A stretch of DNA of 64,000 nt from Holacanthus passer (GCA_025331565.1 JAFREQ010000104.1:496001-560000), one strand, 5' to 3'; counted from the stretch's first letter, positions 27,044-40,151 are shown. Made by a program: numbers and translations. Notes: generated from the letters alone by a model not told the origin.

Positions 27044-29132
27044 CAGCAGGGAAAAAGCTCATCGGGCCTTTTTGAAATGAGAGCCTACAGATGGTTTGTA
27101 CGGAACCTCTGTAAAGACTTTCTGCAGGGTCGATCCCAGCAAAACCGCAAACACACACACATGCACGCACACACACACACACACCACACAGATGCAACCC
27201 GAAACTCCGGTTGGGTAAACCCCACACAGATCAACAAAGGAACAAAACGACTGTGAAATCAATTGATGAATGAATCGATGTCCGCGCGCGCGCAGCCTTT
27301 ATATTACATGTTATTAAATATAACGATCAGGCTGCGGGTTATTCTACAATTAATAATTTGTTAATTTGTTGCTTTACTGAGCCGATGTTGAAAACGCTGA
27401 CTGTTGTTTCTTAACCCAGTTATTCAGGATTTCTGAATGTTGGGGAAAAAAACCTGCAAAGTGTGTGTGTGTGTGTGTTGATTTTTCCATTGACAGACTT
27501 TTTAAAAAATAATATTGTGATTTACACCATTAAATATAAATTCTAAAATTATTATTGTTTCTATTATTCTTATAATCACATTTTATTATTATTCTAAATC
27601 AGTTTTTATCAGATATCAGAATTGTTGCACACCGAATTAATGATAACGATTATTTGGGAACTGACTTGAAATAAATAAATAACTTCAGTATTAAACACTT
27701 TTTAAAAATCAATTTGCAAAAGGCGACAAATGAAGCTTCCTTAAAATAATATAATAAACCTAATTTTAAAAGTCCCTTAAGTAATAGAGACCAAAGTGCT
27801 ACAGAATAACAACAGGCTTTATTTATTTCAATCTAATATTCTTTGTTTAGAATTGGGGAGAATAAACTATATAAATGCAATCAGGTCACCGCAATAAGAG
27901 CTGGTGTGTAAATATATCTGACTGTCTGTGTACATGATTGAGAAGTGTATTGAATTGATTGTTGAAATATTCCTGGATATTGAAAAGCTGTCTGTGTCCC
28001 CTCGGAGTGTCAACACTGTCATCTGACTGCAGATCAGTTTGGCTGATTTCTCCTGCGACAAATAAGAAATGAACAGAGGAGTGACAGCTGACATTTGAAG
28101 ATTATGAGAATGTGAGGTCACTTTTTTTTTTCAATCTGTGCACCTCAACATAAATGGTGTAAATACAGAAAAAGGCAAAGTTTGACCTGAGTGACATCTG
28201 GACATTATTTTGAAGCAATAATTTTGAAATTCAGTTACTTTCTTTTAATTTTTTTCCTCTTATCTGTTTGTTGTCTTTATGTTTTAACTATAAATAAGCT
28301 CCTTGCAGATTTACACAGCTTTTAAAAAAGTGTGTAAACTCTATACAGCAAATGAAAAGGAGCTTAAAGAGAGTTGACATCAGCATCCAGACATCCATCA
28401 GAGGCACAGCTTATTTCTTTAAATGTTAATTGTCATAATTGTTCATGATGTGAATTTTAAAGCAGTAAAATCATTTATATATTGACCTTCTTTTTAATTT
28501 ATTTTTAAATTTCTTGCACTTCAATTCGAGCAAAAAAATCCTCTAAAATCGCTCTTGGTAAATTTAGAAGTGACAGAAAAACACACACACACACACACAC
28601 ACCTGTTGTCCTGTCCCCGCAAAATAAAGCCTCATGATCATTACAGCCATATCACGCATAAGTGGTCAAAGCAATTATGAATGAAATCAATGATAATCGC
28701 AGATAAGGAGTATCACTCTTACAATGGAGCTTCTCCTACAAAATAAGTGGCACGTGAAGACCAAGGCTGCTATTAAACCTGCAAAAATAAAAAATAATAA
28801 TGCACGTTAAAACCCAGCCACACGGTTCTCTGAATGGCTCAGTGCCTTTAATTATCTAAAACCTCATAAGGAGCGTGATCATCACAGGCAGTAGCCTTTA
28901 CTGATTATTGATTTTCTTTTTTAGCACTATGCAATTTCTTAGGTTTACCACTTGCTAATAACACGTTGAAAACAGAGCTGGATGAAATTATATTTTTCAG
29001 GTGTGTTTTTTGTGCATCTCGAGCTGAATGAGAAAGCATCAAATTGTGTGTGTGTGTGCGTTTTTTTAAATATATTTTTTCAAATTCCAGCACAGGCATG
29101 GTTGTAATAGATGGTCCTGCAAATTTAAAGAG

Positions 29133-29164
<32 letters not shown>

Positions 29165-29356
29165 GAGAAAAAGCAAAAAGTGTGCATGCAGGTGAGGTGA
29201 GGCTGAGCTGAGGTGGGATGTAACTGAGTTCAAGTTGAGTGTTATTGGAGAGCAGGAGAAGAAATGCCTCGCAGCCTCGTCGCAAACAAACAAATTGTGT
29301 CGCTTTATCAGTATATTAACACCAATTCTCACTCATTACATTAAAGAGTATTGAGC

Positions 29357-29407
<51 letters not shown>

Positions 29408-29651
29408 TGCCCTGCAGCCAGAATAAAATAAATGCCACAGTATACAGACAGAGAAGGGCCAATACACACGCTGCTATCAATCTTTAAGGCAACAGTCCAT
29501 GAGAAACAGCAGCAGAGATGTTACTTAATAAATAGACTTGAAGCCCAAACATCAAATTGCCCAATCATGCTTCTAACAATCTGGAGAGTGCAAGAGTGCA
29601 AACTAGGAGGGCCCTGCATGGATTATCAACCGAGGACATGAGTGGGCAGCA

Positions 29652-29692
<41 letters not shown>

Positions 29693-32600
29693 GAACCTGA
29701 AACGGTAAACATGTTTATTGGTAAATTAATTAAATCAGCAGACGTTGAGCCCCCCCGTCTGCTCTACAAACAGGGCTTCAGGAGTGCATTTCAAAACCGA
29801 GAGAATTTGGAAGGTGAATAATTTCAGATGCAGATGTGCAAATCATGCTTTCATAAAAAAAAAATGAATGAATAAATAAAAACTCTACAGGCGCGATATT
29901 AGGCTGGTTGACTTTCTCATTATGAGCAGGAAGGGCAGTGATGATCAATAAGTGATTAATGCTCAAGATGGACTCACACATCTGCAGGGACAGGAGGGGT
30001 GGGGTGGGGGGGGGGTGCACCTGCATCACAGAAACAGGTGATGATCATTTACTTATTCTCCTCTGCAGACCCCCTGTCTAAAAAAAAAATAAAATGGGAT
30101 CATGAGCTTCCTTCCTAGTTTGTTTTGTGCGTCTCCGCCCCCTTCATGAATCCCCCCCCCATTCTCCTCCCCCCATCCCTCCTCCCTCCGAGGCATAATT
30201 AATTGGACGAACTGAATTTCACACACGAATTATTCACGAATCTATCGATCGATATTGAACACCCAGGGCCTTTTCTCTTAACCTCGCTTGGTTTGTCGTG
30301 AAGCAAAAGAATATTAATGTCATCGGCGGAAGAGAAAATAGTCCCGGGTTGGACTGATTTTCACCAGAGCAGAAAAGGAAAAAAAAAAAATCACTCATTA
30401 AATACTTTGATAATTTAAGAGAAAAATATTGAAGGTTGACATTCATGGAGATTAAGCTTTGTATTCAGTGTAATATAGGAAATGAAAATAAGCAGCAAAA
30501 GCATGAAAAAGCCAGGATGGATGTTTGTAAATGAGTCTGTATGTTTGTCCATTCAAAGTAGGTCAGCTCCATATAGGCAGCAACAGAAATAAGCATCAGC
30601 AGGGTGCAAACCTGAGAAAACACTCCAAAACCAAAAGCAGGATTTCTGCTCTCGTCCTCTTTGTGCACGACTTCATGTCCGTCTCTCTGCTCGGTGCCTC
30701 TACTGTAGCTCTAAAAGCTGCAATGATCGATTTTTTTTCTTTTCTGCGCCGAGCTTGGTTCAGTAATCAGGGCCCCCTTCCTCACCGATCGATCGATATT
30801 GATTACTAAATCCAGCGCCTGTAGCAAAGGCAGCGCACTATGGCGCCCCCGTGCAGCCGGGGCCACGGCGAGAGCGACACCTGCCGACCGGAGCGGCACA
30901 AAGCAGGCGGGTCGATGGGGGTGGCAGGACGGGGAGAGGAGCTGGGACTGTGTGAGCTGGTTGTGGGGGCAAGTTAAGATTTAAAAAAAAAAAAAAAAAA
31001 AACACTCCTCCCCTGCTTCACCTTTAATGTGCTTCATGCACAAAAACACTAAACTATGAAGTCACATTTTGTTATCTTTGGGGATTTGAAGAGAATAAAG
31101 TCCTCAAAATTGTAATTAAAAATACCAGCCAGCTGTTAGTTTCTCAAGCATTTACCTCACAGATTTCTTGGCTCCTTAAAAACAAATCCATTCATAGATT
31201 TTGGAAGAATCCTCTTTTTGTAACTGGATAAGATCTATGTTGATTTTACCTGCCTGAAAATACACACAGTGACAGTGATCAGTAAAATGTTCTCTACTTA
31301 GGAGAAAGTAGATAAATAAGTAATGTAAGGCAAAATGTTGCTACTCATAAAGCTCATTTGATTCATTTTCAATAGAAGAGATGCATTCATGCAAAAACAA
31401 ATTTTAACGTATATGACTAGTGTGTGTGTGTTTGCGTGTGTGTGTGATTACATGCCTGTGCAAGGTCACACACGATGAAAAAGGTCACCGGAGGGAAGTC
31501 AAGGTATTCAAACCAACAGGAAGCTGCATAAAATAAATGGAAACTCAGTGAGGACTTCAATATTGAGACAGTCATAAATCTATATTGATCATAATATTAA
31601 CTGCGCTGCTCCAGCAAGAAAAACAGAGGAAGTTATTTTAAAAGCAAGGCCTGATATAAAAAATGCTGTTGCATCAGTTACTGTACACTAACACACATTT
31701 GTATTAGTAGTAGCAGTCAGATTTAATAGTATATATTAGTTATACAAGTCAAAAGAAAATCTTAAAATTTGTTGAATTAGTATTTTCACCTCTGTAATGT
31801 TCCCATAGTCGTTTGCTGAGGTTGAGGGCTGGCGAAGCGGTGCACGTCAGCACTTCATGCTGCTCGGGCTCGGCCTTCAAACAGGCCCGGTGCAGAGCTT
31901 CACTGCACGTTCAGGCTCATCGTCCTGCTGGGAAACGAATCCTCTTCCACACAAGCCAAAGCCAGAGGGGATGACAGGTCTTTGCTGGGTAGAAGTGGGA
32001 ACTTCTCTTTGGTCAGCGGGGAGCTGATGCAGTGCAAGTCCCCTAAATGTGGAAGGAGACACTCCTCACATGTGGACATTTGTAAATTTGCTCATTTTGT
32101 GTTTACAACCAGAAAGTTAAAAGTGTCTGTTTGTTAATAAGACTTTTCTGAAATCATGGTTTTCTTTTGTAAATGATGAATGTTAGACTTTCTTTGTTGT
32201 TGAAGAAATGGTTTGAAAACTGCTATCAAGGCTGCACGTTCCCAAACATCTTACAATTGTAGAGTAAAGTCTGTGTTATTTGCTCAGCTGGTTGTGTTTC
32301 TGGGATGAAGATGTTGTTCTGTTTTGGTAAAGCCGTCATCTTAATATACTGGTTTCCAGTTACAGCCACTTCAGGCAACCAGACCAACCAGAGTGTGTGT
32401 TTGTGATTTGCTTTTGAAACACATTCTAAACTTTTAATTGAGGTTTGGTTTGGTGCTGGGATAGATTTTCACCACTGAGGAAAACAATCTGACCTCAGAT
32501 GGTTTAATTTAATCTCTTCTGACACTGGCAGGGTTAACTGGAAAACATGATTAAACTTTTATCAATGACAAAACACAATAACGTATCAACAGCTGCATTA

Positions 32601-35335
32601 TATTAAATATATGACTATATAATTAAGTCAGTGTCTGGATTAAAGGTACTTAGATGATCAAAACAATTCACACTTTACATTAGAGGAGCGGACATGTTGG
32701 CTGAATGTTTGGTGTCAACTATTTGAGAAAGCCTAAGCATATGCAATATGGAAAAAGTCAGACTTCTCATTTTGGTTGGTCTCAAGTTGGACGTCAGCCA
32801 CAACTGATGTATGCTTAAATAAGAAGTATGAACTCAGTAAACTGCATTTTTTAAAAACTAGTTCTAAACATTTTTTGGTAGCAGACTCAGACCGGAATGT
32901 GTTTTCAAAGATGCTCCATATTGATGAATCTATTTTCTAACAAATCCATCATATGAGTCGATTTGTGAACATTCATCAGTTGCCGGATAATATCTCCCTT
33001 GGTATGTGGTCGTAGGTTAGTGTCACATGAAAACATGGCAACTGCTTGTTATGTCACTATATTTAGAGCAACTTCGTTAAAGAAAAAGCAAACAATTGAT
33101 GCAAGAAATTGTAATTTTAGTGAATAGTGAAGCTTTAATGGGCATCAGACGTACTGAGATTTAAGTCACTGTTGTGTCAAAAATGTTTAAGTGCAAATGA
33201 TAAAGCGACATCATCCTCATTGTTATCGCAACTACTCTTAATCCTATAATAAATCAAAGCACTATATATGCTGATATACATACTGCATGTACAAGCATGC
33301 ATTTAGACAAATTTGTATGTGGTGTATTAGCAAGTGTGCGTCTGTGTGATATATATATATATATATATACAGCTGCAGTGTTGATGTGATATATGAATAT
33401 GATGGATGGGCCCGTGTGCAGGTTAGACATCTGTAGTAAACAGATTGGACTGCAATGGCTGATCAATGGGCTCTGTTCCACTGTAATTAGACACACAGCG
33501 CCACTGCTTGGCTCCAGCCACTTCAGCATAATCACAACCTCCTCCCCCCCCCCAAACGCACACATCCACACACACAAGTAGAGCACAAAAAAAAAAGTCT
33601 GTCTTTAAATGCATCAAGACACACACACACACACAGCGTGAGAGTGAGACATTATTGAAGGAGAGTATGAAAGTATCAAACAATACCAGCGGCAGCAGGT
33701 GGAGACCCCACAGGGATGGCATCTTTCTCTCTCTTTCTCTCTCCAATTTGCTCTCGTTTTATTGAGACAGTAGGGAAGCTGAGAGGGACACACAGTCCGT
33801 TCTGGCAGGATTTCGATCCTCAGCCAGCAGGGGAACATGTGGCTGCAGAGGTGGTGCCTTAACCTTCCACACACACACAGACACACACACACAGACAGCC
33901 ACACAACTCATGCAACATCATCTCTGGGTACCGTTTTTTTTTTTATGCTGCACCTGTCTGCTGCTTTTCCACTCGTCTCCTACAAATACTTTGAGTTACA
34001 CCGCACTTACCCACAATACAACATTCTATTAACTATTAATTTCTGTGTTCGCTGCCTGCAACCCCCACCACCCCCTCGGACCCCCTCCCAAACGTGAAAG
34101 AGTACACTCGGTGTGTTTTCTTTTGAAAATTGCTCTGCGTATGGGAAGGGGCTCGTAGCAGCCGGTGCATGCACCTCTCGAGTGTTTGTGTTTAGGGAGG
34201 GGGGGCAGTGGGTTATAAATACCCTCTCAGAGCTCAATAGAGTGGGCTCCAGTGGGCTATGTTTGAAGTAGCAGACTGTAGACCTGCTGGGGGGGATTCT
34301 GACCTCAGTCCCTACAGAGAACCCCCCAATTCCTACAGCAAAGTCGGTCAATATCTCTCTTTCTCCTTCACTCGCCGCCCCTCCCTCCTCTTCTCAGCTC
34401 CTCTCTTTGGCTCTTCACACACACACACACACACACACACATATGCACACACTTTGTCTTAATCCTCCACCTTTTCTGTTCTTTTCTCTCCAACCTTTTC
34501 TTTCCCTGCGTCTGCCCCTCCTCTATCTCTAATTTCCACACACACACACATAGACACACACACACACAAAATGCTTACTTTTGTGCAACAGTCACTCAGT
34601 CCCCCATTGCGACTCAAACTGCATTAATATTGAATCAAACAGCAGTGTCTCCAGCTAGCAGGCAACAGCCAGTCCCACCACCCCACCACCCTCCCTCCTC
34701 ACCCCATCTTTCTCTCACCGCAGGCTGGCTCCCTGTCTGCACTCTGCAGGATGGAAGGAATATTCCCACTGGGCAGGAGGCATGGATTAGCTTTAAATCA
34801 ACTTTAATATGGCAATAGAGATGGAGCTGTAGAATCTCTGCTGGTGTATAAACTACTTTTTATGTGTTTAAGTACTGGCTAATGATACATTTAGTTACTT
34901 TACTTCCCTCCACCTTCTATCTTTGTTATTTAATCATGAAAATACCATCACTTGTGTATATTTACCTTGCTTTGTGTTTTCTTTCCCCTCTTTGCCTCCC
35001 ACTCTCATCCCCATCCCTCCCACCGCTGCCATCCATACCAAGCCTGCAAGCGCAAAGAACAGGAGCAACACAAGGACCGCAACACGGCGCCCAAGAAACA
35101 ACGTCTGGTCTTCACTGACCTGCAGCGCCGTACACTCATCGCCATCTTCAAGGAGAACAAGCGCCCATCCAAGGAAATGCAGATCACCATCTCCCAGCAG
35201 CTCGGCCTGGAGCTCAGCACCGTCAGCAACTTCTTCATGAATGCACGCCGCCGCTGCGTGGACCGCTGGCACGACGACCATGGTGCCAGCCCCGGGCAGC
35301 CGGGCACATCGGCCACCACCTTCTCCAAGGCCTGA
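20088..35335 (+). CDS. onecut3: onecut3: CUT-homeodomain transcription factor (two coding exons, frameshifted copy)
   Basis: Onecut proteins are nuclear transcription factors with one CUT domain and a divergent homeodomain; they control neuronal, retinal, liver and pancreas programmes. Seen here: ATG at 20088 (MELTMENIG), a TYTTLTPLQHLPP box near residues 86-98, a His-rich stretch, a CUT domain at about residues 267-343 (EEINTKEVAQ onward) and, across a 13.9 kb intron, a homeodomain at about 362-421 with the onecut-type Phe48 and Met50 (SNFFMNARRR). The protein ends in TTFSKA, as vertebrate ONECUT3 does. The N-terminus and the terminal FSKA favour ONECUT3 over ONECUT1 or 2. Allowing for one missing base at 20379-20383 the product is about 442 residues; as written, translation leaves the frame after residue 99 and CUT and homeodomain are lost. 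Whether this is the 3a or 3b copy cannot be told. Very sure of family, sure of paralogue. Confidence 0.93.
27013..27043 (+). repeat. (TAAA)n microsatellite
   Basis: About 7.5 uninterrupted copies in the onecut3 intron. Confidence 0.95.
29361..29399 (+). repeat. (GA)19 microsatellite
   Basis: Uninterrupted run in the onecut3 intron. Confidence 0.95.
29656..29689 (+). repeat. (GT)17 microsatellite
   Basis: Uninterrupted run in the onecut3 intron. Confidence 0.95.
30243..30258. promoter_or_regulatory. ONECUT motif array TATCGATCGATATTGA
   Basis: Overlapping ATCGAT and TATTGA sites in a repeat-free stretch of the onecut3 intron (about 30190-30350), next to AATTAATTGG homeodomain-like sites. 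Candidate enhancer core, inferred. Confidence 0.4.
30787..30804. promoter_or_regulatory. ONECUT motif array, second copy
   Basis: GATCGATCGATATTGATT: shares the 15-mer ATCGATCGATATTGA with 30244-30258, 544 bases upstream. A further GATCGATT lies at 30725-30732. The flanks differ, so this is not a simple duplication. Confidence 0.4.
31808..32085. other. GC-rich block of unknown nature in onecut3 intron
   Basis: Roughly 280 bases distinctly richer in GC than the AT-rich DNA on both sides. Both strands have moderately long open stretches, but I recognise no protein similarity, no splice-site pair and no repeat. It could be a decayed gene or retrocopy fragment, an unlisted transposon piece, or a conserved element. 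Confidence 0.3.
33735..33880 (-). mobile_element. tRNA-derived SINE (minus strand)
   Basis: Read on the minus strand: a Pol III A-box-like TGGAAGGTTAAGGCACCACC, a B-box-like GGATCGAAATCC and a 3' part CCCTACTGTCTCAATAAAA, the order and spacing of common fish tRNA-SINEs. Boundaries approximate. Confidence 0.6.
35043..35335 (+). CDS. onecut3: onecut3 coding exon 2 (homeodomain and C-terminus)
   Basis: The exon begins after a polypyrimidine tract and AG at 35041-35042. CC joins the G left by exon 1 to make Ala, followed by CKRKEQEQ. The homeodomain follows (KKQRLVFTDLQRRTLIAIF through NFFMNARRRC) and shows the onecut hallmark residues Phe48, Met50 and Asn51. After it come about 20 divergent residues and a terminal ATTFSKA before TGA at 35333-35335. 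The CUT domain in exon 1 and the homeodomain in a separate last exon is the usual onecut gene structure. GC content is much higher than in the flanking intron. Confidence 0.95.
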
Positions 35336-35664
35336 GAGGAGGAGAGGACCTTCAGAGGGCTGGGGAACCAGGTTGGAGCAACAGGCGACATGGAAAAATG
35401 GCTGTGAAACCTGTTTATAACAACCCTACCTGGCCTGGACCGTCTGAATGTGTCCTCTGCCCCAGAAAAATCCTTTGTGCCATGCAATCATCTTTTTTGT
35501 CAGTCAGAATCTCAAGCGCTCACCTGAAACAAGCATAATCTAAAGGTGAATTGTGAAGTCAGGTCCACTCTGCATTACTCACATAAGGACAATCATTGAT
35601 TCTGTCTTTTTTTTTTCTTTTGAAAGAAAATCATTTTTTATGGCATCTGACAAAGTAAAGAGAC

Positions 35665-35672
35665 ACCAAAGA
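35665..35672 (+). promoter_or_regulatory. miR-9 seed match (8-mer ACCAAAGA)
   Basis: ACCAAAGA is the complement of miR-9 bases 1-8. It lies 330 bases past the onecut3 stop, before the first AATAAA, so it would be present even in a short UTR. miR-9 repression of Onecut family mRNAs is established for ONECUT2; use here is inferred. Confidence 0.4.
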
Positions 35673-35844
35673 TTAGATGTTTTCGTTGGACGGTACCAGA
35701 CATATATGCCGGCCTCCTTTACCACCCAAGTAGCCACTGATTCTGCTTCTTTTCTCCCAACTCACCTCCTTTGTGTCTGCCTCTTTAGCCTCTCTCATCC
35801 CCTCTACGCCGGCACACGGAAGCAACAAGGGCGAAAAGAACGGC

Positions 35845-35850
35845 AATAAA
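35845..35850 (+). terminator. onecut3: Proximal AATAAA poly(A) signal candidate for onecut3
   Basis: This is the first AATAAA after the onecut3 stop, about 510 bases downstream. It would give a short 3' UTR isoform lacking all but one of the miR-9-type sites. Confidence 0.35.
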
Positions 35851-36471
35851 TCTGACAACAGAACAGCACATAGCCTTATTATCCAAGCCCCCATCCTGCA
35901 CACACAAGGCCGTCATAAAGAAAACAACGCAGCCTATGAAAAAAACAACAAGGCTTTCCAATTCTCCGCCTCTACCTCCCCCCCTCCTCCTGTAGTCTCC
36001 TTCATTCCTCGGCCAAAGGTATTCCCTGATGGCCAGCCATTTCAGAGAGCAGCTCAGCCCGATCATACGGCAAACTAATGAATTGAAAAATGAATCGATG
36101 CAGACAGAGAGAGCAGGGCCTTGACCCCTCCTGAAGGTGAAACTCAAGACGCTCGGCAGTAGATACTCAGGTCTTCCAGGCCCAGGTCTATATTTTTTGC
36201 ACAGATGTTGGAGGCCTGTAGGGAGACATGTCATTGTTACTCTTAGCCTGAGCCTAGAGTCTGTGTTTCTCTGACCAACAGGAGAGGCGGGTGAGATGTC
36301 TGGACAAGCTCTTTGTTCTGCTGGGAGCTTTTCCTCCGATCAATAACTGAGAACCAAGCGACAACAACACGCTCGGGCATCCGGCCAACTACATTACAGC
36401 TGCATATGAAAAGCAGAATGTAAGAGGAGCACATGGAACCCACTGGAGATGGGGACACAAAGGCCTCATAA

Positions 36472-36496
36472 CAGCAGCAGCAGCAGCAGCAGCAGC
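36472..36496 (+). repeat. (CAG)8 trinucleotide repeat in probable onecut3 3' UTR
   Basis: Uninterrupted CAG run about 1.1 kb past the onecut3 stop codon, not in a coding frame I can support. Confidence 0.9.
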
Positions 36497-36538
36497 ACAC
36501 CTCTCCCTCCCCAGTCCTGCCTGTGCTGGCAGAGCAAC

Positions 36539-36552
36539 AGTGCCCCCTGCTG
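36539..36552 (-). promoter_or_regulatory. CTCF-like motif (reverse orientation)
   Basis: AGTGCCCCCTGCTG on + is CAGCAGGGGGCACT on the minus strand, a near-consensus CTCF core. It lies 1.2 kb past the onecut3 stop, pointing toward the motif at 1317. Confidence 0.4.
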
Positions 36553-37677
36553 TCGATAGCTGAGACCTGTATCCAGCAGCGCAATGGGGCTCAGAGTGGA
36601 GGAGAGGGGAGGGAAGAGCCACTAGATGCTGAGGAGAAGTCATGGCACAACACATTCAGGCCCTCACAGCTCTTTGAAGGCAGATCAATATCTAACCATT
36701 ATCCTATTGTTGTTCCTCATCCAACCAGCACTGGTGAAGCCAGAGGAGGGGGATGGTTAAACTGAATGCTGAAAACGCAGGGATTTAGCAAAGGCAGGGA
36801 TGTTGTTTAGCCAATCTGAATCTTAGAGAATCCACAAAATGCAAGTAGAGAAATTACACAAGGAGGGGATAGGGAAGTACAACAGAGTGAAAAGTAACAG
36901 AAAGGCTTATTGAGACAGACACGCTTGAGGTGCAGCGGAGGTTTAATTTACATTATTTCGGGAGGCTTCATATTTTGTCAATTCATTCTTCCATCCCATC
37001 TGTTTGCAAAAAAAGGCTCTCAGCAGATGTGATTCAAACCAAATCTCCTGGTTATTCCCACACAAGGGTTATCAGTAGCTAACCCGAAGCTAACCACCAC
37101 ACTCAGCTGTCAAAATGCTACAACAATTAGTGCCAATGCTTACTGCCTTAATGCGAATCAAAGAATATGGTACTAGGGTTCACACACAGCTACAGTGCGC
37201 CCCCACTGATGATGGGTGGTGTGTGCCAGAGCAACCAACAATCAGCTTTTAACTGAATTAAAATATACTTTTTTAGTAAAACAATGAAAAAAAGAATCAG
37301 ATTTTAAGGCATACAATAACCAAACCTCAAATGACAAAGATACCACACACACAGTATGTGTTAACAAATACAAAAGAAAATGTCTCCAACACATAACTGG
37401 ACACATTTTGAAGCAGAAGGAAAAAAATCTCTCATTCTATCTTTGGTTCTCTACCTCCTCTATCCCTCTAACCCCATTGCCCCCCTCTCTTTCTCTCTTC
37501 CTCTCTATATTGATGCGGGTATTTAATTAGTACCATAGACACAAAGTTTCTATTTCTTGTTACTATTGTGCTCTGTTGTGCATAAGTAAGGCACCTTGTT
37601 GATAAATCAAAAACAAAAAAGGAAGGACTTTTTAAAAGGAAAAAAAAGAGGGATGCAAGGACCGAGGCCAATGAAGG

Positions 37678-37709
<32 letters not shown>

Positions 37710-40151
37710 GCATTCCGTGTGAATATAGACTCGGACGAGACATTTAACATGAGAAAGAGAAAAAAAAAAAGAAAAACAGGGAGCTGCTGAAGAGAAGAAT
37801 AAATGACGGACGCTCTCTCTCTTTTGGCATTTCATGTCAGAACTGTGGTACTCTCAGCCCCCTTTAAGCTGAGCCCCAAGAATGGGGCAAAAATGGAGGG
37901 GGACAAAAACATGACCTCCAAATGTCCTGGCTGACTCAGTGTGTGTGATTGGAGGGTGGGTTGGGGGTAAAAGCTCTGGACTCAATAGTTATCTGTATGG
38001 TCTTAAGATGCAACTGTAGCATTTCCAACAATGTAGTCAGATTAGCAGTGCAGATTAGATAAGAGATGGTCATTGTAGAGGTGGAGCTGATTGAGAGGTA
38101 CTGACTAACTTCACGTTGCTGTAAGCAGTGAGTTAACGTCGCCAAAGGATGATGAGCAAAAATTGATTTGTGGTATACAGTTCAGTGAGCATAGGTAAAT
38201 AGCTAGAATCAGCTCTAGGTATTAGGCTGACAAAATGACATTTGTTTGTAGTGAGAACCAATGTGGCTACCTCACTAAGCTGAGTGGTTTGTGAAACCGC
38301 CACTAATACCAAAGATACTGCAGCCTACCGGTCCCAAACTGCCTAGGGGGACACACAAACCAAAAAAAGATTTTAAAAAAAGCAAAAAAAAAAAAAAGCC
38401 CCCCCTCTTTGCCCACAACCATAACAGACACAGACAATAACACACACACACACACATTCGTACTAACAGCGCAGTCGGACTGCATCGTGCCACATAGGAG
38501 GAGGTGGCTGCCTTGCAGACAGAGTTGAGTGCCTTTTCCCTTCAACCACGGGTGGGACTGCACTGGACACACACTCACACACCAACACACACAGGGTGCA
38601 TGCATATAGCTGCACACCCATTGACAAACATGCACTCACATTCAGACAATGCACCCATAATTGGATGGACAGAAAGGGGGGCCAAAGAGAGGGACACAGA
38701 GTGGGGGCTGTGTCAGCATTTTCTCCCATATTGACTTTCCATCTTGATACACTAGAATACAAGCACTTTATCATGTAGAAAGTCTATAAAACATTTTCTA
38801 TACACTATTTATTTGAAACAAAATTATATGTTACTCCTTAATCTGTCAGTCTTTGTTACTGTATTGTTGATCTTCTAGTAGCTCACAGCCTTTGTATTTT
38901 TTTTTTTCCTCTCTGCCCGGTGTGCTTAGAGTCTCAGCCACTTTACCTCTCTCGCATCAGAGATATTTTTGTGTAACAGAGAAAGAGGGGGGTAGAAAGG
39001 CCGAGGCTCTAAACGCTCGGAGGGCTGTTAGTTGTAAAATTCTTACCACTAAATGTGTCTCTCTCTCGCTCCACTGCGTGCAAGCACAGAGGCTGCACTA
39101 GAAAAGTGTGGAAGACTCACTGACAGTTTATAGACACAAATTCTCTCCTCCCTCCACCTTGTCTGTCCAGTCGACCTCTCCCCCTGGCTAGTGCTAAGAC
39201 TCGGTAGGCGTGTGTTGACAATTAATTCTGAAATACCTCAAAAACCTTTCATGTAAACTTTATGTAATTTAGACTGAAAATAATACTGCTAATGATAACA
39301 ATGATTATGAAACTATGATACTATGATAGTTAGTTTTGGAACTTGTGACTTGAAGCTTTATACTGTTAAATTCCTTTTATTTGTTTGCTCATTTTTCTCG
39401 TACGTTTCTCTTGTTTGTTTTTGCTACGGCATGTACTTACTGTTTTCATAAAGGAAAAGACATTGTGAATGTTTCTGTGGAGGGTTACATGAGAAAAGAA
39501 GAGACAGAAGAGAAGGCTAGACGAGAGAGAGAGGGGCGAGAGCTACTCACTTCAGATGTTTAGTTCAAAGCTCTCTCCAAGGCGGGTGCATTTAAAGGAA
39601 AAAAAAAAAACAAAAAAAAAAAACAAAGAAAGAAATTACAAAAACAGGATTTGGGCTGAATTCTAAACCAAAAATTTGATGTTAAACCAAAGGAGGAATA
39701 ACCTTTTACTCATTGTTAGCTTTCTTCTGCCTTTAAGTTGTCTTTTCTCTGAAAAAAAAAAACAATTTCACAGTTACTTTTGAAGGTTCCTGGGTGTGTT
39801 CAAGTGCTCCTGATGTTCTTAGAATATTAAAGACCAGCACCTCCTATTGAAAAGAAGGTGCGCTCTTTTTCTTTTGTGCATGGATATTGTATAACTGTAT
39901 AGAAACCAACAGGAATGACCTGTGATTTTGTGGGGAGAGGAGGAGGATGGAAAGACTTGGGAGTGGGTGGAGAAGGGGTGGGGGATATTTTGGTTATCAA
40001 AACAAAAAAAAGGGTGGGAGGATTTGGGTTTTAGGCGTTGGAGGGGTCCTTGTTTTTAGAATTTCCGTCACTGTTGGATTCACTGGTTGTGTGCATGTGT
40101 TGTTGCAACCCTTCCCCTTTCCCCATGTTTCTTTGATGTATATAAATCCAG

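Larger units (their letters stand above)
21123..35042 (+). other. onecut3: onecut3 intron (13.9 kb) with candidate enhancers
   Basis: This intron is bounded by GTGAGT and a pyrimidine-rich AG. I see no other exon in it. It contains microsatellites (TAAA near 27013, GA at 29361, GT at 29656, AT at 33349, CA at 34416), a 23-25 base A run near 29137, a minus-strand SINE near 33735-33880, a GC-rich block at 31808-32085, and many ONECUT-type motifs (21163, 21804, 21856, 23472, 24701, 25928, 25969, 30243, 30725, 30787). Stretches such as 22240-22620 are of even composition, free of recognisable repeats and dense in homeodomain-like sites, so they are candidate conserved noncoding elements; this is inference. 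Confidence 0.85.
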
